Below, one piece after another: positions 9,658-19,176 of a DNA stretch of 64,000 nt; position 1 is the first letter of the stretch; every line of letters starts with the position of its first letter. A program made the position numbers and the translations under genes. The notes beneath the pieces are model-generated. The model was not told where the DNA came from, did not search any database, and saw only the letters and a program-made list of their open reading frames with translations. The DNA is taken from contig JANXUB010000136.1 of the NCBI GenBank assembly GCA_025352105.1, positions 1 to 64,000 on the forward strand, written 5' to 3'. The stretch is from Burkholderiales bacterium. GTDB lineage: Bacteria > Pseudomonadota > Gammaproteobacteria > Burkholderiales > Casimicrobiaceae.

Positions 9658-11070
9658 ATGGCCACAGGCGCCGACGTACTCAAAAAAATTAAAGACGAAG
9701 AGATCAAATTCGTTGACCTCCGCTTCACCGATTTCCGCGGTAAAGAGCAGCACGTTCAAGTGCCGGAAGATCATTTCGATGCGGCCAAATTCACCGAAGG
9801 CCACGCCTTCGACGGATCAAGCATCGCGGGCTGGAAAGGCATCGAAGCCTCCGACATGTTGTTGATGCCGGATCCGAATACAGCCGTAATCGATCCGTTC
9901 ATCGAAGAGACAACGCTCAACATCACCTGCGACGTGATCGAGCCGTCCACCGGCAAGGGCTACGACCGCGATCCACGCTCGCTCGCCTGGCGCGCTGAGG
10001 CGTACCTCAAAGCGAGCGGCATCGGCGATGTGGCCTATTTCGGCCCCGAGCCTGAATTCTTCATTTTTGACTCGGTTGAGTGGAAAACGGACATGTCCGG
10101 TTCGTACTCGAAGATTTATTCCGAGGAAGCCGCGTGGGAATCCGACGCCAAGCATGAAGGCGGCAACAAGGGCCATCGCCCAACGGTTAAAGGCGGCTAC
10201 TTCCCGGTGCCACCGGTCGACCAGTTGCAAGACATCCGCAACGCGATGGTGCTCGCCGCCAAAGAAATGGGCGTTCCGGTAGAAGTGTTCCACCATGAAG
10301 TAGCCAACGCTGGTCAGTGCGAAATCGGCACCCGTTTCAGCTCGCTCGTACAGCGCGCTGACTGGACGCAGCTCCTGAAATACGCTGTGTGGAACACCGC
10401 TGCGCTGTACGGCAAAACGGCGACCTTCATGCCGAAGCCTATCGTTGGCGACAACGGTTCCGGCATGCACGTTCACCAGTCGATCTGGAAAGACGGCAAA
10501 AACCTGTTCGCAGGAAATGGCTATGCGGGCCTGTCGGAAATGGCGCTCTACTACATCGGCGGCATCATCAAGCATGCACGCGCGCTGAACGCCATTACCA
10601 ACCCCGGCACCAACAGCTACAAGCGTCTGGTTCCACACTTCGAAGCCCCGGTCAAGCTCGCTTACTCGGCGCGTAACCGCTCCGCTTCGATCCGTATTCC
10701 GTACGTGCAGTCCGACAAGGCCCGCCGTATCGAAGTCCGTTTCCCGGATCCGTTGGCGAACAGCTATCTCGCCTTCTCGGCCATGCTGATGGCCGGTATG
10801 GACGGCATCCAGAACAAGATCCATCCGGGCGAGCCGTCTGACAAAAACCTCTACGACCTGTCGCCTGAGGAAGATGCCAAGATCCCGACCGTGTGCTCGT
10901 CACTCGATCAGGCGCTGGAATATCTGGACAAGGATCGCGAGTTCTTAACCCGTGGCGGCGTGTTCAGCGACGACATGATCGACGCCTACATCGCACTCAA
11001 AATGGAAGAAGTCACACGTTTCCGCGCCACGACCCATCCGATTGAGTTCGACATGTACTACAGCCTGTAA
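9658..11070 (+). CDS. glnA: Glutamine synthetase type I
   Basis: [36 protein letters not shown]..., [13 protein letters not shown] 9658 preceded by CAGGAGACACTGC. Confidence 0.97.
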   Translation: MATGADVLKKIKDEEIKFVDLRFTDFRGKEQHVQVPEDHFDAAKFTEGHAFDGSSIAGWKGIEASDMLLMPDPNTAVIDPFIEETTLNITCDVIEPSTGKGYDRDPRSLAWRAEAYLKASGIGDVAYFGPEPEFFIFDSVEWKTDMSGSYSKIYSEEAAWESDAKHEGGNKGHRPTVKGGYFPVPPVDQLQDIRNAMVLAAKEMGVPVEVFHHEVANAGQCEIGTRFSSLVQRADWTQLLKYAVWNTAALYGKTATFMPKPIVGDNGSGMHVHQSIWKDGKNLFAGNGYAGLSEMALYYIGGIIKHARALNAITNPGTNSYKRLVPHFEAPVKLAYSARNRSASIRIPYVQSDKARRIEVRFPDPLANSYLAFSAMLMAGMDGIQNKIHPGEPSDKNLYDLSPEEDAKIPTVCSSLDQALEYLDKDREFLTRGGVFSDDMIDAYIALKMEEVTRFRATTHPIEFDMYYSL

Positions 11071-11118
11071 AAAGGCCGAATCGTCCGGCGCTGAAACCTT
11101 TCGGCGCGAGATGACTCA

Positions 11119-11147
11119 TAAAAAGGCAGCTTCGGCTGCCTTTTTTA
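11119..11147 (+). terminator. Rho-independent terminator downstream of glnA
   Basis: AAAAAGGCAGC-TTCG-GCTGCCTTTTTT stem-loop with T-run. Confidence 0.85.
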
Positions 11148-11190
11148 CTTTTGTATTGCTGTAACTCTCTGTTTTGAATACACTTTATTC

Positions 11191-11733
11191 ATGAAGTCCA
11201 CAGTTTCAATCGCTCTCGCGTCGCTGACGCTTGTGTTCGCCGCCGCCGCGCAGGGTGAAATTTACAAATATGTCGACCCGGCAACGGGAGCGGTGGAGTA
11301 CACCAATCAGCCGAAGCGCGGTGCCGTACGCATGAGCACTGGCGACACGCTTTCCGAAATTGGCACCGGCAATAAAGCGGCAAAAACCAAGAATGGGGCC
11401 GCGACGACCGGCACCGCCTCAGTCAACGGCCGCACTGTTAACGCCAGCACCAACGCAAGCGCTGGCACGGCGATGGCCTCGGTCGACGCAGGTACGCAGA
11501 AAACCCGTGACGGTACGCGTCGTCAGGTGCTCGTAGATGAGCTCGCATCCGAAGAAAAGCTGCTGAACGAAGCACGCAGCAGCTTCAATGAAGGCAAGCC
11601 CTTGCCAATGGCGGACGAAGGCGTTGGCTCGCCAAAGTACATCGACCGCGTGAAGCAGCTCGAAAAAACTTTGCGCGTTCATGGCCGCAACGTCGTCGCG
11701 CTCAAGCAGGAATTGGCGAACCTCAAGCTGTAG
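11191..11733 (+). CDS. DUF4124 domain-containing secreted protein
   Basis: Signal peptide then GEIYKYVDPATGAVEYTNQPKRGA. Confidence 0.75.
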   Translation: MKSTVSIALASLTLVFAAAAQGEIYKYVDPATGAVEYTNQPKRGAVRMSTGDTLSEIGTGNKAAKTKNGAATTGTASVNGRTVNASTNASAGTAMASVDAGTQKTRDGTRRQVLVDELASEEKLLNEARSSFNEGKPLPMADEGVGSPKYIDRVKQLEKTLRVHGRNVVALKQELANLKL

Positions 11734-11866
11734 CGGCATACGCTTTAGGGAGCTATCCGAGTCGAAGCTCGCCCGCTCTGCGCAGCGATGAATCCCTGTC
11801 GTGGCACCGACTTGCCCTCGTCATCAAACGTGACGCGTGCGGCCCGCTTCTTGCTAAAACTGGTGC

Positions 11867-12973
11867 ATGCTAGAAACCGGCGGCCTCGAACTCATATCAA
11901 CAGCGGTGCTGTTGCTTGGGCGCGACCATCGCATCAGTTACGCCAATCCCGCCGCAGAAAATCTCTTTGCGCAATCCAAGCGTCAACTCATCGGCGCACG
12001 TCTGGCCGAGCTGATTCGCGACAGCGAACGACTCAGCCTCGCGCTTGATCTCGCGCTCACTTATCGCGCCAGCTACACCGAGCAGGAGCTTGAGCTTCAC
12101 CTTGCCGGAAAAAACACCAGCCACTCAAAGTTGCTCGTCAACTGCACCGCCACTTTTCTCGAAACCGAGCAGGACGATGACGCCCGTCTGGTCGTCGAAT
12201 TTCGCCACATCGATCAACAATTAAAAATCGCGCGCGAAGCAAAAATCGCCGAGCAAAATCAGGCCAACCGCGAGCTGGTCAGAAACCTCGCACATGAGAT
12301 CAAAAACCCACTCGGCGGCCTGCGCGGCGCAGCACAACTGCTTGAGGGTGAACTCTCCTCACCGCAGTTAATCGAGTACACGCAAGTCATCATCTCTGAG
12401 GCCGACCGCCTGCAAAATCTGGTCAATCGCCTGTTGATGCCGCACAAGCTGCCGCAGTATGTGCGCACCGATATTCATCACTTGCTGGATCGTGTTTTGC
12501 AACTGCTGCGAAACGAATTCGGCTCAACACACACGCTGGACGCAGACTTTGACGTGAGCCTGCCCGAGGTCCAATGTGACGGTGAACAGATCACGCAAGT
12601 GCTGTTGAACATCGCACGCAACGCTTGCCAGTCGACAGACTCCGTGACCTCGCCGCGCGTTACTTTACGCTCGCGTGTCGCCCGTCAGGTGGTGCTATCG
12701 CGCCGCCGTTATCGCATGGCGCTGGAGATTGGCGTGGTCGACAACGGCCCCGGCATTCCGGCGGACATTCGTGATCGCATTTTTTACCCCCTTTTCACCA
12801 CACGCAATGACGGCACGGGCTCCGGCCTTGGGCTGTCAATCGCACAAACGTTCGTCGCGCAACACTACGGCGCGATTGAAGTCGATAGCGAGCCGGGACA
12901 CACCGAGTTCCGGGTCATTCTGCCGTTCGATCACCCGACCGACGCAGACGCAACAGAGAGAAAATTAGTATGA
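11867..12973 (+). CDS. glnL: Nitrogen regulation sensor histidine kinase NtrB
   Basis: PAS domain, H-box LVRNLAHEIKNPLGGLRGAAQLLEGEL, GTGSGLGLSIAQTFVAQHYGAI; overlaps ntrC start. Confidence 0.93.
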   Translation: MLETGGLELISTAVLLLGRDHRISYANPAAENLFAQSKRQLIGARLAELIRDSERLSLALDLALTYRASYTEQELELHLAGKNTSHSKLLVNCTATFLETEQDDDARLVVEFRHIDQQLKIAREAKIAEQNQANRELVRNLAHEIKNPLGGLRGAAQLLEGELSSPQLIEYTQVIISEADRLQNLVNRLLMPHKLPQYVRTDIHHLLDRVLQLLRNEFGSTHTLDADFDVSLPEVQCDGEQITQVLLNIARNACQSTDSVTSPRVTLRSRVARQVVLSRRRYRMALEIGVVDNGPGIPADIRDRIFYPLFTTRNDGTGSGLGLSIAQTFVAQHYGAIEVDSEPGHTEFRVILPFDHPTDADATERKLV

Positions 12974-14538
12974 AAAACGTCTGGATTGTGGACGATGACC
13001 GCTCCATCCGCTGGGTTCTCGAAAAAGCGCTCACCCGCGAAGGCATTCCGTATCGCAGCTTTGACAATGCACGTGATGTGCAGGACGCCATCGAGAGCGA
13101 AACCCCGTCCGTGCTGGTCAGCGATGTGCGCATGCCGGGCGAATCCGGCCTGTCGTTGCTGAAGAAAATCAAGGCCGCGCACCCGCAGGTTCCGGTGATT
13201 GTGATGACGGCGTTCTCTGATCTCGACACCGCTGTGCAGGCATTTCAGGGGGGTGCATTTGAGTACCTGCCGAAGCCGTTTGACGTGGAGCAGGCGCTGG
13301 CACTTATTCGTCGTGCTGCTGCCGTTGCCGAGCCGGTTCAGGCGTCCGAAGCTCCGGCTGCGGGCGAGCGCGAAATGCTCGGCAAGGCTGCTGCGATGCA
13401 GGACGTATTCCGCGCCATTGGGCGGCTTTCGCAATCACATGTCACGGTTCTCATCACTGGCGAATCCGGCACCGGAAAAGAACTCGTCGCCCGCGCATTG
13501 CACGAACACAGTCCGCGCAAAGGCAAGCCTTTCATCGCGATCAATACGGCCGCAATTCCGAAAGATTTGCTGGAGTCCGAACTCTTCGGTCATGAACGCG
13601 GATCGTTCACCGGCGCGGCGTCAACGCGACAAGGCCGCTTCCAGCAAGCAGAAGGCGGCACGCTCTTTCTCGATGAGATTGGCGACATGCCGTCCGACCT
13701 TCAGGTGCGCTTGTTGCGCGTGTTGCAAGACGGTGAGTACTACCGCGTCGGTGGTCAGGCTCCGATGAAATCGAACGTGCGCATCATCGCTGCCACTCAT
13801 CAAAATCTCGACGAGCGCGTACGCCTCGGCATGTTCCGCGAGGACTTGTTGCATCGATTGAACGTCGTGCGTTTGCGTCTGCCGCCACTGCGCGAACGTC
13901 GCGATGACGTGCCACTTTTAATGAAACACTTTTTGACGAAGAGTGCCCAAACCCTAAGCGGCGATGTGAAGACGCTGACCCCAGCCGCGATGCTGGTACT
14001 GCAAAACTTCGCATTCCCCGGCAACGTACGGCAGCTGGAGAACGTCTGCCACTGGATCACTGTGATGGCCCCGGGCTCGTCCGTGGATGTCGAGGATTTG
14101 CCGCCTGAAGTGCGTGTTGCAGCGCCTTCGGGAAGTGCCGCCGCCATTGCCAGCTCGGCCGAATCCGCGAACGTAGCGGCACAGGCTTACGCGGTGCCGA
14201 TCGCGCCCCCCCTACCCACTCACGCTGCGCCTGCAAGCGCCACCTCGCCCGCGATCACTCATCCCGCGAGCGGCGTCCCCGTGAGCGTACAGAACAACGG
14301 CAACGGCGCAACGCACGGCGACTGGCAGCATGCGCTGTCGAGCGCGCTGGCCTCAGCGATTCAGCACGGCGAACAAGCGCCCGGTGAACGTCTGACTCGC
14401 GAATTCGAGGCGACAATGATTCGCTCCGCACTCACTCAAACCAAAGGTCGCAGGATCGAGGCGAGCGAATGGTTAGGCTGGGGGCGCAACACCCTCACCC
14501 GAAAAATTCACGAATTGGGGATGGACGGCGAGGTTTAG
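12970..14538 (+). CDS. glnG: Nitrogen regulation response regulator NtrC (sigma-54 activator)
   Basis: Receiver MKNVWIVDDDRSIRWVLEKAL, AAA+ GESGTGKELVARALHEHS, ESELFGHERGSFTGA, C-terminal Fis-type HTH; Ala/Pro-rich linker before HTH. Confidence 0.95.
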   Translation: MKNVWIVDDDRSIRWVLEKALTREGIPYRSFDNARDVQDAIESETPSVLVSDVRMPGESGLSLLKKIKAAHPQVPVIVMTAFSDLDTAVQAFQGGAFEYLPKPFDVEQALALIRRAAAVAEPVQASEAPAAGEREMLGKAAAMQDVFRAIGRLSQSHVTVLITGESGTGKELVARALHEHSPRKGKPFIAINTAAIPKDLLESELFGHERGSFTGAASTRQGRFQQAEGGTLFLDEIGDMPSDLQVRLLRVLQDGEYYRVGGQAPMKSNVRIIAATHQNLDERVRLGMFREDLLHRLNVVRLRLPPLRERRDDVPLLMKHFLTKSAQTLSGDVKTLTPAAMLVLQNFAFPGNVRQLENVCHWITVMAPGSSVDVEDLPPEVRVAAPSGSAAAIASSAESANVAAQAYAVPIAPPLPTHAAPASATSPAITHPASGVPVSVQNNGNGATHGDWQHALSSALASAIQHGEQAPGERLTREFEATMIRSALTQTKGRRIEASEWLGWGRNTLTRKIHELGMDGEV

Positions 14539-14565
14539 TTCGCCGCAAACAACCGTCGCTGACGT

Positions 14566-15945
14566 TTAACGGTTGTGTGAACCGAACGGAACGATGGGCG
14601 GTGTCGAGTGATCAATGACATGGCACTCGACCTCGCGCAACAGGCGTTGCGCCGCGAGGAATGCCTTCGTGCCAGTCGGTTTGAACATTCGGTTGGCCTT
14701 GCCGACAGCCTGGCCGACCCGCGAATACGCGGCGTTAGCGCCGACAACTACCGCGAGTTCGGGTCGATTGAGGAATACACGGCCATTCACGAGAACCACC
14801 ATCGCCGGGTTTTGCGAAGCGGCCCGCGCAGCGTTGATGGTTCTACCCACTTCGAGCAAGCGATGCTCGCGGGTGAATACACCACTAAGCGACAAGTCAA
14901 GCAAGTCAAACCAGCGACGATTGACGAGCGTGGCGAGCGCTGTGTCCGAAGCTGGAAATTCGCAGAGTACGTTCCATCCGGCCTGCCAGAAAAATTGCGC
15001 CGCCAGTCCGACGCCCAACATATGTGGCTCGCCCGGCTGGGTAGCGAGCAGCACCGAACGCGCGTCTTCGGTGGAGGCAGCCCTGGCGCGAAACGCACCG
15101 CCGAGATGGCGCGTAAGCGCTTGCAAACGGCAGACGCCGCCCGTCACCTCTATTTCGGAGCATGCTTCTTCGGACCACAACTTTCCCATGTGACGAGCGG
15201 CGGGCTCAAAGAGATCAAGACAAATTGACTCCGCAGACAAGCCCTGCGCGAGCAACGAATCAACAAAGCGCATGGCAATCTCCGGGTCGCTTTGCATGCA
15301 TCGCAATGCCAGTTCGCTCACCAGGTCGAGCGTCTCCAGCGCGGGAATGCTGATCTCGTGATCACCAGAAATCGGGGATCCGCGAAGCCGCGACAAGTCG
15401 ACCCATACCGCTGGAAACAGCGTATCTCGTGCGTACAGTCGCTCCAGCAGGTTCGACGGCGCGGATACTGAATTACTGATGCGTGCCCAATCTAATTGTT
15501 CAGGCGAATCGCTAGCGCTTTCATCATTGCCTTGATGATCCATCTGCGCCTCGCTATAGGCCAGCCGCATCTCCCAGTCGCCGAACAGTCGCACGGGAAT
15601 GCTGTGTCGGCCCAGAAGTCGCACATCGCAGTGTCGCGGATCGCTTTGAATCGCCTGCCAAAGCTTGTCTACCGCCATCGCCGGACCCTCAATCCACTGA
15701 AAAAATTGACCGTTGTCGTACACGAGCATTCCGGTGATCGACAGGCTCCGGTTACGAATTCGCGCATGCTCAAGCAATTGTCCAAGCTCGGTCGCGCCGA
15801 ACGCGATGGCCGCGCGGCTCCGATAAATGAGCGTGGCCAGAGGCGTGTCGTCGTCTGCGGCGCCAATGTCGAAGCGTTTCGATGACGAACGCGAACCCGG
15901 CCTGTCGGAGGCCGGTTGCGGCGTCGAAGCTTGCGATGGTGTCAT
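14566..15945 (-). CDS. BLUF blue-light sensor with C-terminal B12-binding/SCHIC-like domain (AppA-like architecture)
   Basis: BLUF: LATLIYRSRAAIAFGATELGQLLEHARIRNRSLSITGMLVYDNGQFFQWIEGPAMAVDKLWQAIQSDPRH; C-terminal helical domain plus LLATQPGEPHMLGVGLAAQFFWQAGWNV (ExHxxG motif). Confidence 0.8.
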   Translation of the reverse strand: MTPSQASTPQPASDRPGSRSSSKRFDIGAADDDTPLATLIYRSRAAIAFGATELGQLLEHARIRNRSLSITGMLVYDNGQFFQWIEGPAMAVDKLWQAIQSDPRHCDVRLLGRHSIPVRLFGDWEMRLAYSEAQMDHQGNDESASDSPEQLDWARISNSVSAPSNLLERLYARDTLFPAVWVDLSRLRGSPISGDHEISIPALETLDLVSELALRCMQSDPEIAMRFVDSLLAQGLSAESICLDLFEPAARHMGKLWSEEACSEIEVTGGVCRLQALTRHLGGAFRARAASTEDARSVLLATQPGEPHMLGVGLAAQFFWQAGWNVLCEFPASDTALATLVNRRWFDLLDLSLSGVFTREHRLLEVGRTINAARAASQNPAMVVLVNGRVFLNRPELAVVVGANAAYSRVGQAVGKANRMFKPTGTKAFLAAQRLLREVECHVIDHSTPPIVPFGSHNR

Positions 15946-16138
15946 TCAGTCCCCGTGATTACTGCCGTGCACCCTGCCCTTGGGTATGGTTTGCCGCTGC
16001 CGATTGGGTGCTTGCTGAAACGCGGGCATAGTGCCTATCCAATGATTGTGCAAGCGCTTACAACCCAGGCGCCAAACCAATAAATCATCGGAACGTTTTA
16101 TTTTCGTCCGATCACGCGTCAGTGTCAAACCGACGCAG

Positions 16139-16783
16139 CTACGTTCGAAACGACCAGGGGGCTGCATGCTCGCGTCGGTCGCCCTGATTGCCCAGCGTCC
16201 GGTAGTAGTCGGCAATGGCCGCGAGATCGGCGGCAACATCGCCGCTCAGCGTCATAAACGTATTGACCACGACGCGTTTTCCGGCGAAATCAAACGCGCC
16301 GAGCACGACCGGAACATCAGCGGCCAGCGCAACATAATAAAAACTTGAACGCACGAACGGCTGGTAGCTTCGCGTGCCTTCCGGCGCGACGACGAAGCGC
16401 ATCCGCGGCTCGCTCGCGAAGCGCGCCGCCATCTGATCAACGAATCCCGATGCGGAGCCGCGATTGACCGGGAAACCGCCCACCGCCCGAAAGAATCCGG
16501 CCCACGGCCCTTTGAACAAACTCTCCTTGCCCGCGAACGACAATCCTTCGCCTTCGACGGTAAGTCCGACGCACCACTTGGTCAACAGTCCAAACACAAA
16601 ATCCCAATTACTGGTGTGCGGGTACATCACGATCACGCACTTCTCGGGCATCGGGTCAGCGACCTCAATCCGCCAGCGCGCCACGCGGACGACCCAGGCC
16701 GCACACCGCGACAACGAACCATACGCTCCGGGCACACGCAACCCCGGCGCAATCTGCAAATGCGGCAGCGCTTTCCCCTCCAT
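16139..16783 (-). CDS. 1-acyl-sn-glycerol-3-phosphate acyltransferase-like (PlsC family) protein
   Basis: YPHTSNWDFVFGLLTKW (HxxxxD-type), FRAVGGFPVNRGS, FVVAPEGTRS. Confidence 0.8.
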   Translation of the reverse strand: MEGKALPHLQIAPGLRVPGAYGSLSRCAAWVVRVARWRIEVADPMPEKCVIVMYPHTSNWDFVFGLLTKWCVGLTVEGEGLSFAGKESLFKGPWAGFFRAVGGFPVNRGSASGFVDQMAARFASEPRMRFVVAPEGTRSYQPFVRSSFYYVALAADVPVVLGAFDFAGKRVVVNTFMTLSGDVAADLAAIADYYRTLGNQGDRREHAAPWSFRT

Positions 16784-16815
16784 CGATCCGGTCTTCTTCT
16801 AGGATAATTTGAGCG

Positions 16816-17433
16816 ATGTTAATGGTTCCCAAAATAGTCAGCGTGGCGGCAATTGATTCGCTGTTGCCGCAGACGCAATGCCAGCGCTGCGGCTATGCCG
16901 ATTGCCACGCCTATGCGGAGGCGATGCACGTGGGCGATGCAGAAATCAATCGCTGCCCGCCGGGCGGGGACGCGACGCGCATGGCGCTAGCCGCGCTTTT
17001 GTCGCATGAGCCGATTGGGCTCTCCGATGACGTCGACGCCTACGCGCCAGAGCATGTGGCGCTCATCGACGAAGCGGCGTGCATTGGCTGCGCGGCGTGC
17101 CTGCCGGTGTGCCCGACCGACACCATTGTGGGCGCTTCAAAGCGAATGCACACGGTCATCGCGAGCGATTGCACGGGCTGCGAGCTGTGCATCATCGCGT
17201 GTCCGGTGGATTGCATTTCACTGGAGCCCATCGCCACGCCGGCTAATCGCGTGTATGCGACGCTCGTTGAGCGTGAACCGCAAGCCAATGGGCTGCGGCA
17301 GCAGTATCAAGCGCATAAAGCGCGTTTCGCTGAACGCGCTGAGGCCAAGGCCGAAGCGCATGCACCCAAAGTTTTGCCCGATAAAAAGACTCTGCTCGCT
17401 GACATTCTGGCCAGAGCCAAGGCCAGAACGTGA
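16816..17433 (+). CDS. RnfB-like electron transport complex ferredoxin protein
   Basis: QCQRCGYADCHAYAEAM 4Fe-4S domain plus two CxxCxxCxxxC ferredoxin motifs (CIGCAACLPVCP, CTGCELCIIACP). Confidence 0.88.
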   Translation: MLMVPKIVSVAAIDSLLPQTQCQRCGYADCHAYAEAMHVGDAEINRCPPGGDATRMALAALLSHEPIGLSDDVDAYAPEHVALIDEAACIGCAACLPVCPTDTIVGASKRMHTVIASDCTGCELCIIACPVDCISLEPIATPANRVYATLVEREPQANGLRQQYQAHKARFAERAEAKAEAHAPKVLPDKKTLLADILARAKART

Positions 17434-18116
17434 ACGCTGACAAACGCCGACGCATCTTCGCAAAACTAGCCGAAGCAAACCCAGATCCAAAGACCGAGCT
17501 CGAGTACGGCAATCCGTTTCAACTCGTCATCGCGGTGCTGTGCTCTGCACAGACCACCGACAAGGCGGTGAACATCGCGACGCGCCGATTTTTCCCTACC
17601 GTGAAAACGCCCGCTGATCTGGTGGCGCTCGGCGAGGAAAAACTGATCGAGCACATCAAAACCATTGGCTTGTTTCGCAACAAAGCGAAGAATGCCGTCG
17701 CCACAGCGCGGCAACTCGTCGAGCTGCACGGAGGCGTTATTCCGCATGATCGCGCTGCGCTGGAAGCCCTGCCGGGCGTGGGCCGGAAGACCGCGAACGT
17801 GGTGCTGAACGAAGCGTTTGGCGAGCACACGTTTGCGGTCGATACGCATGTGTTTCGCGTCGCCAACCGCATGAAACTCGCCCCTGGCAAGAACGTCGAC
17901 CAAGTCGAAGCGAAGCTCATGAAATTCACGCCGCCGGAGTTTCTGAAGATCGCGCATCATCTGCTCATCTTGCATGGTCGCTACACCTGCGTGGCGCGGA
18001 ATCCGAAATGCGGCCAGTGCGTGGTGTTTGAAGATTGTGAGTTTTCCGGGAAGCGGGCGGGTGCCGCCGCCACCGCAGATTTGCCACGGTCGCCGCTTGC
18101 CGAGAAATCGCGGTAA
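17430..18116 (+). CDS. nth: Endonuclease III
   Basis: LPGVGRKTANVVLNEAFGEHTFAVDTHVFRVANR HhH-GPD and C-terminal Cys cluster CVARNPKCGQCVVFEDC. Confidence 0.95.
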   Translation: MNADKRRRIFAKLAEANPDPKTELEYGNPFQLVIAVLCSAQTTDKAVNIATRRFFPTVKTPADLVALGEEKLIEHIKTIGLFRNKAKNAVATARQLVELHGGVIPHDRAALEALPGVGRKTANVVLNEAFGEHTFAVDTHVFRVANRMKLAPGKNVDQVEAKLMKFTPPEFLKIAHHLLILHGRYTCVARNPKCGQCVVFEDCEFSGKRAGAAATADLPRSPLAEKSR

Positions 18117-18151
18117 AACCGCTCCCACAAAGCTCGCTCTCAACCAGCCCC

Positions 18152-18589
18152 ATGTTCAATCCTTCACGCGATCAGGCGCGACAATTTTTCATCGACACCT
18201 GGGCCAAGTTTCAGCGCCGAGATCCGCTGTCTCCGCTTGAAGAGAAGACCGCTGCGATCCTGACGATGCATCCGGAATATCACCGCGTTCTGCAAAACCC
18301 GGAATCGTTTGTGACGACCGACTGGCGCCCCGAAGCAGGTGACATCAATCCGTTTTTGCATCTCGGATTTCATCTGGCGATTCAGGAACAACTTGATATC
18401 GATCAACCGTTCGGGATTCGCGAAATTCATGCGCAATTGGCGGCAAAGCACGATGATGAGCATGCAGCAAAACACGAAATTTTGGAGTGTCTCGGCGAGA
18501 CGCTGTGGCAGTCGCAGCGCACAGGTCAAGCGCTCGATGGCGCGCTCTATTTGCAGCTACTGAGACAGCGACTGCCCAACCGGCAATAG
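18152..18589 (+). CDS. DUF1841 family protein
   Basis: MFNPSRDQARQFFIDTWAKFQRRDPLSPLE...NPFLHLGFHLAIQEQLDIDQPFGIR. Confidence 0.8.
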   Translation: MFNPSRDQARQFFIDTWAKFQRRDPLSPLEEKTAAILTMHPEYHRVLQNPESFVTTDWRPEAGDINPFLHLGFHLAIQEQLDIDQPFGIREIHAQLAAKHDDEHAAKHEILECLGETLWQSQRTGQALDGALYLQLLRQRLPNRQ

Positions 18590-18705
18590 GCTGCGGCGCG
18601 CGACGGAAGTGCCAGTCGCAGCATGCGCTCCGCCACTATTTTGCGGAAACGAAACGTTCACTTTTCGGCCCTAAACCGACGCGAAAGAGGTGTCGATTAA
18701 CTCAT

Positions 18706-18822
18706 CAGCTTTTTGGCAAAAAGCCTTTTCGCCATGGGGCTTATCGGGCGTTTTCAGCTCATATCGACTTATGGACTTTTTAGCGTCTAGCCCCAATATA
18801 GCGGTCGTTTCAGGCAATAGCT
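18706..18822. repeat. Dispersed intergenic repeat with CAGCTTTT termini, copy 3
   Basis: CAGCTTTTTGGC...GGGGCTTATCGGG...ATCGACTTATGG...GGCAATAGCTG. Confidence 0.45.
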
Positions 18823-19112
18823 GATCCAATTCTTTCGAGCACACACCGCGCCGAAACTCCCGAAATTCGCAACCGCTTTCTCCGACTTTTGTCGCCTGAA
18901 ACTAGCTCGATCTGACTCTTTGCGACGCCGAATTTCAGGATCAAAAACGCGATCATCGCCGCGTTGGCTTTACCGTCAACCGGCGGCGCGTGAATGCGCA
19001 GTTTCAGCGCGCCGTCATGTTCGCCCGCGAGTTCCGTCGCCTTGGCACCCGGCTGCACATAAATTGAGATTTCGACGCCGTCCTTAATTTCAACTAACCA
19101 CGCATGCGGCAT
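18810..19112 (-). CDS. DUF167 family protein (YggU-like)
   Basis: ISIYVQPGAKATELAGEHDGALKLRIHAPPVDGKANAAMIAFLILKFGVAKSQIELVSGDKSRRKRLRI. Confidence 0.88.
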   Translation of the reverse strand: MPHAWLVEIKDGVEISIYVQPGAKATELAGEHDGALKLRIHAPPVDGKANAAMIAFLILKFGVAKSQIELVSGDKSRRKRLRISGVSARCVLERIGSAIA

Positions 19113-19176
19113 GCAAAACTCTCAAAAACAACGTTGGCCGGGCGTCACCGACGCGCGGCCACAAGCGAATGACAGG

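Noticed and set aside
9817-10824. 335-aa minus-strand ORF inside glnA
   Set aside because: Antisense of a strongly conserved glutamine synthetase gene; no recognisable domain and a biased GC-rich composition.
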